Shown in pieces: positions 1 through 6,982 of a stretch of 23,992 nt of DNA. Position 1 is the first letter of the stretch, and every line of letters starts with the position of its first letter. The translations under genes were made by a program, and so were the position numbers. The notes under the pieces are model-generated. The model searched no databases. It was not told the DNA's origin and saw nothing but the letters and a program-made list of their open reading frames with translations. The DNA is from RGIG7332 sp045580305 (lineage in GTDB: Bacteria; Bacillota; Clostridia; Oscillospirales; JAAYXM01): contig JAZNNQ010000037.1 in NCBI GenBank assembly GCA_045580305.1, positions 1 through 23,992 of the forward strand, given 5' to 3'.

Positions 1-125
1 AAGCCGAACTTCTTCATGGAGCCGCCGCCAACAACAACGATAGCGCGCTCGCCCTTTAAATCCTTGAGTGCATCAATTGCACCCTTGCCGTGGTATAAGT
101 CACGGGGTAATGTAAATCTTGCCAT
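1..125 (-). CDS. Iron-containing alcohol dehydrogenase, N-terminal fragment
   Basis: Only the first 41 codons lie in the window; the gene runs off the left edge. The start of the protein reads MARFTLPRDLYHGKGAI, followed by a stretch ending IVVVGGGSMKKFG. That is the usual beginning of group III (iron-type) alcohol dehydrogenases: a short leading strand, then the first Rossmann strand and the GGGSM/K dinucleotide-binding loop. Family members reduce aldehydes to alcohols (butanol/ethanol type) with NAD(P)H in the cytoplasm. The metal-binding histidines would be off the window and cannot be checked. The start is an ATG with a perfect AGGAGG at 135-140, nine bases upstream. It lies downstream of the LysR gene on the same strand, but a terminator separates the two, so it is probably transcribed from its own promoter near 162-167. 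The substrate is unknown. Confidence 0.85.
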   Translation of the reverse strand, partial: MARFTLPRDLYHGKGAIDALKDLKGERAIVVVGGGSMKKFG

Positions 126-161
126 TTTGTTTTTCCTCCTAAAATTACGACATAACATCGC

Positions 162-167
162 ATTATA
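162..167 (-). promoter_or_regulatory. Candidate -10 box of the iron alcohol dehydrogenase gene
   Basis: A perfect TATAAT lies on the minus strand about 36 bases upstream of the ATG, between the LysR terminator and the gene. No good -35 stands 16-18 bases upstream (best match CAATGC), so an activator may be needed. Just upstream, an imperfect dyad CTATG...CATAG surrounds ATGTACAT (about 171-187). It could be an operator, possibly for the neighbouring LysR protein. That link is inference. Confidence 0.45.
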
Positions 168-212
168 TTCTATGTACATATCATAGCATTGTTAATTTTT
201 TAACAGAAGATA

Positions 213-250
213 CAAAAAAGGTATACCGATATTCATTTATCGGTATACCT
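213..250 (-). terminator. Intrinsic terminator of the LysR gene
   Basis: A perfect 12-bp stem (219-230 with 239-250) has an 8-base loop and is followed on the minus strand by a run of T (214-219). The stem includes the last sense codons of the LysR gene, and the stop codon (237-239) lies at the loop edge, so termination is built into the end of the coding sequence. Confidence 0.85.
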
Positions 251-1181
251 CGGATTTTTTCAGTCGTTCAATTGTCTCTTTTAATGTGGCAACAAAGAGC
301 TTGTCTTCCTTGGTGAAGTGATAACTTTTGCGGGAGATTAGCAGGTCTTTGCAGCGATTAAGCCTGCTTTCACACGGAATTTGCACAAGATTATAGTAGT
401 CCAAAAATTGATTCGGGACGGGGGAAACCCACATAAAGGTATTTGGAACTTGGGATAAAAGCTGAAACTGACTTCCGCGCTCATATACATTTATGCGTTT
501 TTGCTCCTTTTGTTTTTTAGCAATCTTCCGCGCCTGAACCGAAGGAAGGTCGGGTACGGAAATATCACCGTGGGCGATTTCAATATAGTCGGATAAATCC
601 GAAAGAACAAGGCTTTCTTTTTTTGCAAGAGGGTCATTTTTCGACATAATAGCCACATGGTCAAATTCTAAAAGCAGCTCATATCTTAAATCGTTTTCGG
701 CGAGAGCATTTAAAAAGTATTGCTCATAGGGGAGTTGATAACGAATAATTGCAAGGTCGTGCACGCTTTGAGCCACATATTGAATTGAATCTGCTGCATT
801 GGTTTCTCTGTAATTTATGCTGATCTGCTTTTTCTGGTCAAGAGATTTTACGAAATTACAAAAAGCGTGTGCGACATAACTTGCGCGAGGAACGGTAATA
901 TCAAATGCTTGTTTGTGGCGTTCTCTTGAGGAATAAAGCGATTCGATTTCCTCCATTTTGCGAAGAACTTCTCTGGCATGCTCTAAAAATTCAGCGCCTT
1001 TTTCAGTGGGAATAACACCCTTGGATGTGCGATTGAAAACCGCGATGCCCAACGATTCCTCCAAATCGCGGATAGCTTTACTTAAATGTGGTTGGCCCAT
1101 ATATAAATTTTCCGCCGCTCTTGAAATAGAGCCGGCCTTTTCAACTTCAAGTGCGTATTTTAAATGTGACAAGTTGTTCAA
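237..1181 (-). CDS. LysR-type transcriptional regulator
   Basis: A 314-residue DNA-binding regulator of normal LysR length. The N-terminus has the winged helix-turn-helix with the family signature (LKYALEVEKAGSISRAAENL, then QPHLSKAIRDLEESLG and LFNRT-like VFNRTSKG). A linker helix follows, then an effector-binding domain from roughly residue 88 with typical features (PLAKKESLVLSDL). A longer reading starts at GTG 1188-1190, but that GTG lies inside the Shine-Dalgarno GAGGTGA. The TTG at 1179-1181 sits six bases after GAGGTGA and gives the standard beginning MNNLSHLKYALEVEKAG, so I chose it. A strong promoter lies immediately upstream (1203-1231), leaving a leader of only about 15 bases. It is divergent from ychF, and the iron alcohol dehydrogenase follows after a terminator. 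LysR proteins often control neighbours or themselves, but target and inducer are unknown. Confidence 0.93.
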   Translation of the reverse strand: MNNLSHLKYALEVEKAGSISRAAENLYMGQPHLSKAIRDLEESLGIAVFNRTSKGVIPTEKGAEFLEHAREVLRKMEEIESLYSSRERHKQAFDITVPRASYVAHAFCNFVKSLDQKKQISINYRETNAADSIQYVAQSVHDLAIIRYQLPYEQYFLNALAENDLRYELLLEFDHVAIMSKNDPLAKKESLVLSDLSDYIEIAHGDISVPDLPSVQARKIAKKQKEQKRINVYERGSQFQLLSQVPNTFMWVSPVPNQFLDYYNLVQIPCESRLNRCKDLLISRKSYHFTKEDKLFVATLKETIERLKKSEVYR

Positions 1182-1202
1182 AAAAATCACCTCGTTTAAT
1201 AT

Positions 1203-1231
1203 ATTTTACACGCTTTTTCGAAAGTAGTCAA
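1203..1231 (-). promoter_or_regulatory. Sigma-A type promoter of the LysR gene
   Basis: On the minus strand: TTGACT (1226-1231), a 17-base spacer, and TAAAAT (1203-1208). Both hexamers are near consensus with ideal spacing. It stands back to back with the ychF promoter, with 12 bases between the two -35 boxes. Confidence 0.7.
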
Positions 1232-1243
1232 TTTATAAAATAC

Positions 1244-1272
1244 TTGTAAAATAAAAGCATTTAATGTATAAT
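1244..1272 (+). promoter_or_regulatory. Sigma-A type promoter of ychF
   Basis: TTGTAA (1244-1249), a 17-base spacer and a perfect TATAAT (1267-1272), about 35 bases before the ychF ATG. The ribosome site AAGGAG follows at 1291-1296. Confidence 0.7.
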
Positions 1273-1307
1273 AATGCGAGACAATAAAAAAAGGAGCAGA
1301 GTGTAAA

Positions 1308-2402
1308 ATGAAGCTTGGTATAGTAGGACTTCCAAATGTTGGAAAAAGTACTCTTTTTAATGCAATTACAAATGCAGGGGCAGAAAGTGCAAACTACCCC
1401 TTCTGTACAATAGACCCCAATGTGGGCGTGGTAACCGTGCCTGATGAGCGTCTCGATGCTTTAGCTGAGATGTACAACCCGAAAAAGGTTACACCCGCAA
1501 TTGTTGAATTCGTTGATATTGCGGGCCTTGTAAAGGGCGCATCCAAGGGTGAGGGACTTGGCAATAAGTTTTTGTCACACATTCGTGAGGTTGACGCTAT
1601 CGTTCATGTTGTAAGATGCTTTGAGGATACGAATATTATTCATGTTGAAGGCTCGGTTGACCCTCTCCGTGATATCGAAACCATTAGTTTAGAGCTTATT
1701 TTGTCCGATATTGAGATGCTTGACCGCCGAATTGATAAGGCAAAGAAACTCGCTAAGGGTGATAAGAAATACAATATTGAGGTGGAATTATTAGAACGCC
1801 TTCGTGAGCATTTCGATTTGGGTCAAAGCGCGCGTACCTTCAACGCGACTGAGGACGAGTGGGCGATTATCAATGATATCGATCTTCTCTCGGTAAAACC
1901 GGTGATTTATGCGGCTAATATGTCCGAGGATGACTTCGTTTCCGGCATCGAGAGCAACGAATACTACAAGCGTGTTGAGGCATTCGCAAAGGAAGAGGGC
2001 GCCCAGGCACTTCCTATCTGCGCAAAGCTTGAACAGGATATATTAGAGCTTGAGGACGACGAAAAAGCTCTGTTTTTAGAGGAACTCGGACTTGAAAAGT
2101 CGGGTCTTGACCGCTTAATTCAGGTTTGTTATTCTCTTCTGGGCTTGATTTCTTATCTTACAGCGGGAGAGCCGGAGGTAAGAGCGTGGACGATTACCCG
2201 TGGTATGAAAGCACCACAAGCAGCAGGTAAAATCCACTCGGATTTTGAGCGTGGCTTTATCCGCGCAGAGGTAATTCATTTTGATGATCTGGTTGCCTGC
2301 AAGACAATGGTTGCCGCAAAGGAAAAAGGTTTAGTCCGAAGCGAAGGCAAGGAATATGTTGTTCGCGACGGCGATATAATCTTATTTAGATTTAATGTAT
2401 AA
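1308..2402 (+). CDS. ychF: YchF/OLA1-family ribosome-associated ATPase/GTPase
   Basis: A 364-residue protein, the standard length of bacterial YchF. Residues 7-14 form the P-loop (GLPNVGKS), 70-74 the G3 region (DIAGL), and 204-207 read NMSE in place of the GTPase G4 motif NKxD. That NxxE form explains why this family prefers ATP over GTP. The conserved NYPFCTIDPN segment (29-38) includes the Cys linked to redox regulation in homologues. A coiled region lies around residues 133-165 and a TGS domain covers about 281-364 (AWTITRGMKAPQAAGKIHSD onward). Homologues bind ribosomes and respond to oxidative stress; the exact role is unsettled. It is transcribed from its own promoter, divergent from the LysR gene. 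A large hairpin after the stop separates it from the M23 gene 46 bases downstream. Confidence 0.97.
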   Translation: MKLGIVGLPNVGKSTLFNAITNAGAESANYPFCTIDPNVGVVTVPDERLDALAEMYNPKKVTPAIVEFVDIAGLVKGASKGEGLGNKFLSHIREVDAIVHVVRCFEDTNIIHVEGSVDPLRDIETISLELILSDIEMLDRRIDKAKKLAKGDKKYNIEVELLERLREHFDLGQSARTFNATEDEWAIINDIDLLSVKPVIYAANMSEDDFVSGIESNEYYKRVEAFAKEEGAQALPICAKLEQDILELEDDEKALFLEELGLEKSGLDRLIQVCYSLLGLISYLTAGEPEVRAWTITRGMKAPQAAGKIHSDFERGFIRAEVIHFDDLVACKTMVAAKEKGLVRSEGKEYVVRDGDIILFRFNV

Positions 2403-2404
2403 GG

Positions 2405-2444
2405 AAATAACACCTCGGCTAAAATATTAGCGGAGGTGTTATTT
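2405..2444 (+). promoter_or_regulatory. Hairpin between ychF and the M23 gene that pairs the downstream ribosome site
   Basis: AAATAACACCTC (2405-2416) pairs with GAGGTGTTATTT (2433-2444), and after a single G/G mismatch GCTAA (2418-2422) pairs with TTAGC (2427-2431) around an AATA loop. This gives 17 base pairs. The only plausible Shine-Dalgarno of the next gene, GGAGG (2432-2436), is in the 3' arm, so the hairpin would block ribosome loading as well as possibly ending ychF transcription. The T-rich tail (TTATTTTATAAT) is a weak terminator tail. Confidence 0.6.
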
Positions 2445-2448
2445 TATA

Positions 2449-3126
2449 ATGAGAGCATCAAAAGCCTTTGTAAGTCAAATATCTAAGAACGGATTATACA
2501 TAATCCTGTTCCTTTGCATTTCTGCCATTGGAATTGCGGGTTATGTAATGTACCGTACACCGGAGGAACCGGTGCCGGTAGATCGGCTTTTAGAGGATGT
2601 CGAGGAGCCGGTGTTTGAAGAATATGTACCGATTGAAGTGCCGGAAGCGCCGGTAGTAGAAGTGGTGGAAGAACCACAATCGGTCGCAAAGGAAGAGCCA
2701 ATTGAGCTAGAGGACGAGCCGCTTGAATTTGTCACCGCGGTGCGAGGTAATGTTTTGAACGCCTTTTCAGGGGACGAGCTTATAAAAAGCAAAACCTTTA
2801 ACGATTGGCGCACACATTCGGGAATAGACATCGCCGCAGATGAGGGTAGCGAGGTATGCGCCATTGCAAGCGGAGTTGTAGAAAAGGTATACGAGGACGA
2901 AATGATGGGTTATACAGTAGTCATATCCCATCGTGACGAAATCGTCAGCACCTATTCAAATTTAATGAAGGGTGTCGTGGCGAAGGTAGGACAAAAAGTG
3001 AAAGCGGGCGATGTGATCGGCGGCGTAGGGAAAAGTGCTCTTGCCGAGGGCGGCGAGGCATCACACCTACACCTTGAAACAACAAAAAACGGTAAGCAAA
3101 TCGACCCGATGAGTTTGATAGAATAA
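2449..3126 (+). CDS. Membrane-anchored M23 (LytM-type) metallopeptidase, SpoIIQ-like
   Basis: A 225-residue protein with a short cytoplasmic N-terminus and one membrane helix (about residues 15-35). A Pro/Glu/Val-rich acidic spacer (37-93) comes next, then an extracellular M23 domain (about 98-225). The zinc ligands of active M23 enzymes are all visible: His123 and Asp127 in THSGID, and the HLH pair His206/His208. Such enzymes cut peptide cross-links in peptidoglycan. The size, single anchor, DWRTHSGIDIA signature and absence of a coiled coil resemble clostridial SpoIIQ, the forespore membrane protein of the engulfment channel. However, no sporulation gene is adjacent and other anchored M23 proteins look similar, so the SpoIIQ assignment is tentative. 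The GGAGG at 2432-2436 lies 12 bases before the ATG, rather far, and is buried in a hairpin. A strong terminator follows directly. Confidence 0.88.
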   Translation: MRASKAFVSQISKNGLYIILFLCISAIGIAGYVMYRTPEEPVPVDRLLEDVEEPVFEEYVPIEVPEAPVVEVVEEPQSVAKEEPIELEDEPLEFVTAVRGNVLNAFSGDELIKSKTFNDWRTHSGIDIAADEGSEVCAIASGVVEKVYEDEMMGYTVVISHRDEIVSTYSNLMKGVVAKVGQKVKAGDVIGGVGKSALAEGGEASHLHLETTKNGKQIDPMSLIE

Positions 3127-3161
3127 AAGACAGGGTGGCATATGCCACCGTGTCTTTTATT
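3125..3161. terminator. Bidirectional terminator between the M23 gene and the toxin-like gene
   Basis: A long stem: AAAAGACA (3125-3132) pairs with TGTCTTTT (3151-3158), enclosing the perfect palindrome GGTGGCATATGCCACC (3134-3149), with one G/G mismatch between them. T-runs follow on both strands. It begins inside the M23 stop codon and serves the converging minus-strand gene as well. Confidence 0.85.
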
Positions 3162-3203
3162 CCATGTGCTTTATGTTGCGTTAATATTGTGATAGTGTTG
3201 CAA

Positions 3204-5684
3204 TCAACCTTTTTTGAAATGGATTTTTTGATATTTTACTGATGAAGATGAATTAGCACCGGGAGTTATGGTGATTGCAGGACTGTCTGCAGTAGAAGAT
3301 TTCGGACGATATACAACCATAGTACCGTCGCTAAAAGTTGTTTGTAAGCCGTGATTATTCTGAAGCGGAACTTCTGTACCGCCCTTTTTAATCATATTGT
3401 AAAAATCCTCAGCAGCATCATAATGATTGGGACTGTAGATTTCTCGGACTTTGCTACTTGTACCCTTTTTACCGAAATAACCATATTTGTCCATAGGATA
3501 TTTTTTTGAAATATCGTTGATATTGTCGATGAATTTAGCGCCTAATTTTGCAGTGTCAACTGCATTGTCAATCTTATTGGCAGCCTTTATAGCATCGATG
3601 CTTTTGTTTGCAAGACGAACACTCTTTGTTGCATCAGCGCCTTCACCAATAAAAGGGATTATACCTGCAGCAGAAAGTGCGGCGCCTGCAAGATCACCGC
3701 GCAAAAGGTCTACGGGAACACATAATGCATCTGCAAATGTATCGACAACCGGGAAAAACGAGATTACAGTAAGTACATCACTTGTACCATTTAAGATAAC
3801 TTGTGCTAAGCTAGGTTCTTCGCCATCGTCGTACGGCTTTAAATTACCCGAATATATGTAGGCTATAGCACCGGAATTTTCAGCAACGAGGTACCAGGTG
3901 TTATTATACCGATTAGTGCAGCGACCGATTACGGTGAGAACGGACTCTTTTGCAGGATAACCGGCAATAGCTGATGCGCTGTACGGAACAATATGGGTGG
4001 ATGCGTTGCTCGTTTTAACTGCCATATAGCACGGCTCAAATTTGTCATCAAATGAAATTGCATCCATGTCGACTTCTATATTGTTGTATTTATACGAACC
4101 GCATTGACAAACTTGAATACCGGCCTTGTTCGTACGGAATGAGTGCTTTGTATGAACTTTAAGCTGCTTTAAAGAAACAAAACAAGTTGTGTTGCTGTAA
4201 TTTACGATCGCCCATGACTCGCCTTTGTTTTCAATCGAGCCTACGACACGAATAAAGGACGCTGACTTGAGGTTTGCGACAACACTTGAACCTTTTTCGG
4301 GAAATGAAAGAAGCGGTGTTTTGCATATTGTCTGATATGTTTCGTCAATGAAATTTTTTGAAGAAGAAAGGAAAGAAGAACAAGATGAGCATGACTTAGA
4401 AAGGCAGGTGTTGTTATCTTGGGCGCGGGTTTGACCACAGCTACACTTCTCAATGAGCTTATGGGGGTGCTCGTTCTGATATTTGCCGGTAGAAGTATAC
4501 TTATGCTTGTGACAAATGCTGCAACCTTTTGCCTTGGAAGTTTTGCCGCGCTTGGTTTCGCTGCAAGAGGTGCATTTTAAGATTTGATAATGGGGATGAG
4601 CATCTTCATAATTGTTGGTAAAAACGAAAGTGTGAAGATGATTAACGGGTTTTTTCGGTAAAGTGCTAACCGTAGTGGCGGGCTTGTTAGAAGGCTTTTG
4701 CGTGGTTGTAGTCGAAGGTGTTGAGGGCTTCTTTGCAGATGAAGAAGTAGAAGCGGGCGGTGTATATTTAACGATATTACCGCTATAAATAAAATCACCG
4801 TCTGATGTACGATACCAAATATTACCAAACGCGTTACAAACCTCGCCATTTATACTCAAAATTGTATTTTTTGAGACAGAGCGTACAGCTTTTTCATCTT
4901 TGTAGGGTAATGTGCGTGTAGTGGTATTGGCAGATACCTGTGCTTTGAAAGACGCAGATGTTATAGTGTCATTGACACGCGGTGCTTTGCCACTGAATAC
5001 ATATCCCTTGGGGGTTTTGTACCAAATGTTGTTATAGCAATTTGTAATAACTGCTGTTACATTCAACACAGTTCCGGCACTGAGTTTGCAATTAGCGGAA
5101 GAGTCAGAATATGGCTTGCTGCGGGCAGTGGTGTCAACATTGGTTTTGATTTTGAAATTTGCGGATTCGGATTTATCATATACTCGCTGAATTTTTCCAG
5201 AATAAATATATCCACCGTCAGACACCTTGAGCCAAGTGTTGTAGTATTTGTTTAGCTGTTCGCCGGTAATAGTTAAAATATCGCCGGTTTTGACTTTCTT
5301 TACAACCTTGGAGTCGGAATAATATGTAGAGCGAATGGTGGTGTCGGTCGTTACTTTGACTTTGTAGTCAACAGAGACCATAGCGGGAAGAATTGGCTTA
5401 ACTTTTTCGTGGTATATCCAGCCGCCACCTTTGACGCCAAGCCATAAATTTCCGTATTTGTTCGTCTTTTCGGAAACGATAGTGAGTTCTTTGCCTTTTT
5501 TGACATTCTCAAGAACTTTCGAGTCAGAGTAACAATCCTTGCGGATAGTTGTTTTTACAACTGTTACTACCGTATAAGGAGTAAGGGCTTCTGCACGAGG
5601 TAATACCTCAGCCACAGTGGGTAAAATGATTGCTAACGCGAGAAGAAAACTTAATAATTTTGTGATAGTGGAAATTTTTAACAT
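3204..5684 (-). CDS. Secreted multi-SH3 protein with pretoxin-like region and C-terminal toxin-like domain
   Basis: An 826-residue modular protein. Residues 1-33 are a Sec signal peptide (hydrophobic core 10-25, likely cleavage AEA/L). Six SH3b-like units of about 60 residues follow: 37-98, 106-168, 176-237, 245-307, a degenerate one at 449-510, and 550-618. Most share TTxR...PYSDS...L.I.........NxWY...GYIYSG. Residues 309-348 are a Ser/Thr/Pro/Lys linker. Residues 349-437 and 511-528 are Cys/His-rich (HPH at 363-365 and 406-408, with CxxC and CxC pairs), possibly zinc-binding. Residues 636-685 are hydrophobic and glycine/alanine-rich (FFPVVDTFADA...AGAALSAAGIIPFIGEGA), like the pretoxin segment before polymorphic toxin tips. 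The last ~95 residues form a separate domain (YSPNHYDAAEDFY, SDGTMVVYRP, KYQKIHF) like small effector tips in Gram-positive toxins, perhaps an RNase; this is unproven. SH3 units suggest cell-wall binding. GGAGG lies eight bases before the ATG. It is a single-gene unit with no immunity gene beside it. Confidence 0.85.
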   Translation of the reverse strand: MLKISTITKLLSFLLALAIILPTVAEVLPRAEALTPYTVVTVVKTTIRKDCYSDSKVLENVKKGKELTIVSEKTNKYGNLWLGVKGGGWIYHEKVKPILPAMVSVDYKVKVTTDTTIRSTYYSDSKVVKKVKTGDILTITGEQLNKYYNTWLKVSDGGYIYSGKIQRVYDKSESANFKIKTNVDTTARSKPYSDSSANCKLSAGTVLNVTAVITNCYNNIWYKTPKGYVFSGKAPRVNDTITSASFKAQVSANTTTRTLPYKDEKAVRSVSKNTILSINGEVCNAFGNIWYRTSDGDFIYSGNIVKYTPPASTSSSAKKPSTPSTTTTQKPSNKPATTVSTLPKKPVNHLHTFVFTNNYEDAHPHYQILKCTSCSETKRGKTSKAKGCSICHKHKYTSTGKYQNEHPHKLIEKCSCGQTRAQDNNTCLSKSCSSCSSFLSSSKNFIDETYQTICKTPLLSFPEKGSSVVANLKSASFIRVVGSIENKGESWAIVNYSNTTCFVSLKQLKVHTKHSFRTNKAGIQVCQCGSYKYNNIEVDMDAISFDDKFEPCYMAVKTSNASTHIVPYSASAIAGYPAKESVLTVIGRCTNRYNNTWYLVAENSGAIAYIYSGNLKPYDDGEEPSLAQVILNGTSDVLTVISFFPVVDTFADALCVPVDLLRGDLAGAALSAAGIIPFIGEGADATKSVRLANKSIDAIKAANKIDNAVDTAKLGAKFIDNINDISKKYPMDKYGYFGKKGTSSKVREIYSPNHYDAAEDFYNMIKKGGTEVPLQNNHGLQTTFSDGTMVVYRPKSSTADSPAITITPGANSSSSVKYQKIHFKKG

Positions 5685-5742
5685 AATTAATACCTCCGTT
5701 TTTTACTTGGTGATCTGTTTTGTAAGATTACCTTGTAAATAC

Positions 5743-5772
5743 ATTGTATACTAATCAAGAGGAGTGTACACT
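5743..5772 (-). promoter_or_regulatory. Candidate promoter and palindromic operator of the toxin-like gene
   Basis: On the minus strand TGTACA (5765-5770) and TACAAT (5743-5748) are 16 bases apart. The -35 lies within a perfect 10-base palindrome, AGTGTACACT (5763-5772). A second dyad, ATACA-T-TGTAT (5739-5749), covers the -10. The dyads suggest a dimeric regulator. The promoter call itself is moderate because the -35 matches consensus at only four positions. Confidence 0.4.
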
Positions 5773-5786
5773 GACCAAAAAAGCGC

Positions 5787-5821
5787 AAAAAACTCCCATA
5801 TTTTTCATATGAGAGTTTTTT
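5787..5821 (-). terminator. adh: Intrinsic terminator of the secondary alcohol dehydrogenase gene
   Basis: AAAAAACTCTCATA pairs with TATGGGAGTTTTTT on the minus strand (5808-5821 with 5787-5800, one G-U pair), ending in a run of six T just after the stop codon at 5827. It also insulates the toxin-like gene downstream. Confidence 0.85.
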
Positions 5822-5826
5822 GCTTT

Positions 5827-6882
5827 CTATATTAAAACAACCGGTTTGATCAGGTCTTTCGGCTTGTCCTTCATAAGCATAAGGGCGTCTTCTAAGTGCT
5901 CAAAGCCGTTGAATTTATGTGTGAGAAGCAGAGAGGTGTCAAGACGGTAATTTTCAAGTAGAGAAACAAGCTTTTCCATACGACGGCGGCCGCCTGGCAT
6001 AAGTCCGCCGGCAATGGTCTTGTGGCCCATGCCGCAACCCCACTCTACACGAGGAATACGAACATAATCGCCGTCTCCCAGATAGTTTACATTACCTATA
6101 ATACCGCCGGGCTTTAGCATTTTTGTAGCATCGATAAATGTGTCGTTGTCACCGCCGGCAACAATGACCTTATCAACACCCTTGTTGTGTGTGCGCTCCA
6201 TAACCTGGTCCAAAATGTTTCCATCTTTATAGTTGATAATGTCTGTTGCACCGTACTCTTTGGCGACATCAATACAATTTGGGCGCGAGCCTACCGCGTA
6301 AATTTTGCCAGCACCGCGAAGAACGGCACCGGCAACCGACATAAGACCAACCGGTCCGATGCCGATAACACAAACGCTGTCACCATACTGAATATCAGCT
6401 AACTCCGCGCCGTGAAATCCGGTGGGCACCATATCACTTAGCATAACAGCACTTGCGGGGTCAACCGAGTCCGGAAGGCGTGCAAGGTTTGCATCCGCCT
6501 CGTTTACATGGAAAAATTCTGAAAAGACACCGTCTTTAAAGTTGGAGAATTTCCAACCGGAGAGCATACCACCGGAATGCATTGAATAGCCACCTTGGGC
6601 CTCGATAGAGCCCCAATTGGGCGTGATGGCAGGAACTATTACGCGGTCACCGATTTTAATATCCCGAACAAGAGAACCAACCTCGACAACCTCACCAACC
6701 GCCTCGTGACCTAAAATCATATTTTTTCGTTCACCCAATGCACCCTCCCATACAGTGTGGATGTCCGAGGTACAGGGAGAAATGGCAATAGGGCGCACGA
6801 TTGCATCCAAGGGATCACATTTCGGATGTTCCTTCTCAATCCAACCGACCTTCCCGATGCCCAGCATAGCAAAGCCTTTCAT
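5827..6882 (-). CDS. adh: NADP-dependent secondary alcohol dehydrogenase, zinc type
   Basis: A 351-residue medium-chain dehydrogenase that closely follows the Clostridium beijerinckii and Thermoanaerobacter brockii secondary alcohol dehydrogenases along its whole length. It interconverts secondary alcohols and ketones (for example 2-propanol and acetone), and it also acts on some aldehydes. All key residues fall at the known positions: catalytic zinc ligands Cys37, His59 and Asp150; the nucleotide-binding GIGPVG (174-179); and the NADP-selecting set Gly198-Ser199-Arg200 plus Tyr218. The C-terminus MKDKPKDLIKPVVLI is typical of the group. An AAGGAAG ribosome site lies about seven bases before the ATG. 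It is a single-gene unit ended by its own hairpin and divergent from a small membrane protein gene. I see no convincing sigma-A promoter on its side of the divergent region; the best -10 is TATTAT without a good -35. Confidence 0.97.
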   Translation of the reverse strand: MKGFAMLGIGKVGWIEKEHPKCDPLDAIVRPIAISPCTSDIHTVWEGALGERKNMILGHEAVGEVVEVGSLVRDIKIGDRVIVPAITPNWGSIEAQGGYSMHSGGMLSGWKFSNFKDGVFSEFFHVNEADANLARLPDSVDPASAVMLSDMVPTGFHGAELADIQYGDSVCVIGIGPVGLMSVAGAVLRGAGKIYAVGSRPNCIDVAKEYGATDIINYKDGNILDQVMERTHNKGVDKVIVAGGDNDTFIDATKMLKPGGIIGNVNYLGDGDYVRIPRVEWGCGMGHKTIAGGLMPGGRRRMEKLVSLLENYRLDTSLLLTHKFNGFEHLEDALMLMKDKPKDLIKPVVLI

Positions 6883-6931
6883 AAAAAACTTCCTTTCTTA
6901 AATTGGTAATAATATGATTATCAAATAGTGA

Positions 6932-6960
6932 TTGAAAAATACATAAAAGTGTGGTATCCT
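6932..6960 (+). promoter_or_regulatory. Promoter of the small membrane protein gene
   Basis: TTGAAA (6932-6937), a 17-base spacer and TATCCT (6955-6960), with TGG directly before the -10 (extended -10 form). It lies 22 bases before the GTG start. Confidence 0.6.
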
Positions 6961-6982
6961 TGAAAAGAAAGGAAGTGAGCAG

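Noticed and set aside
2541..2864. Ser/Thr-rich minus-strand frame opposite the M23 gene
   Set aside because: Low-complexity complement of the Pro/Glu/Val spacer; no start signals.
3487..3861. 124-residue plus-strand frame opposite the toxin-like gene, considered as a possible antisense-encoded immunity protein
   Set aside because: No ribosome site or promoter; its hydrophobic stretches simply mirror the pretoxin segment on the other strand.
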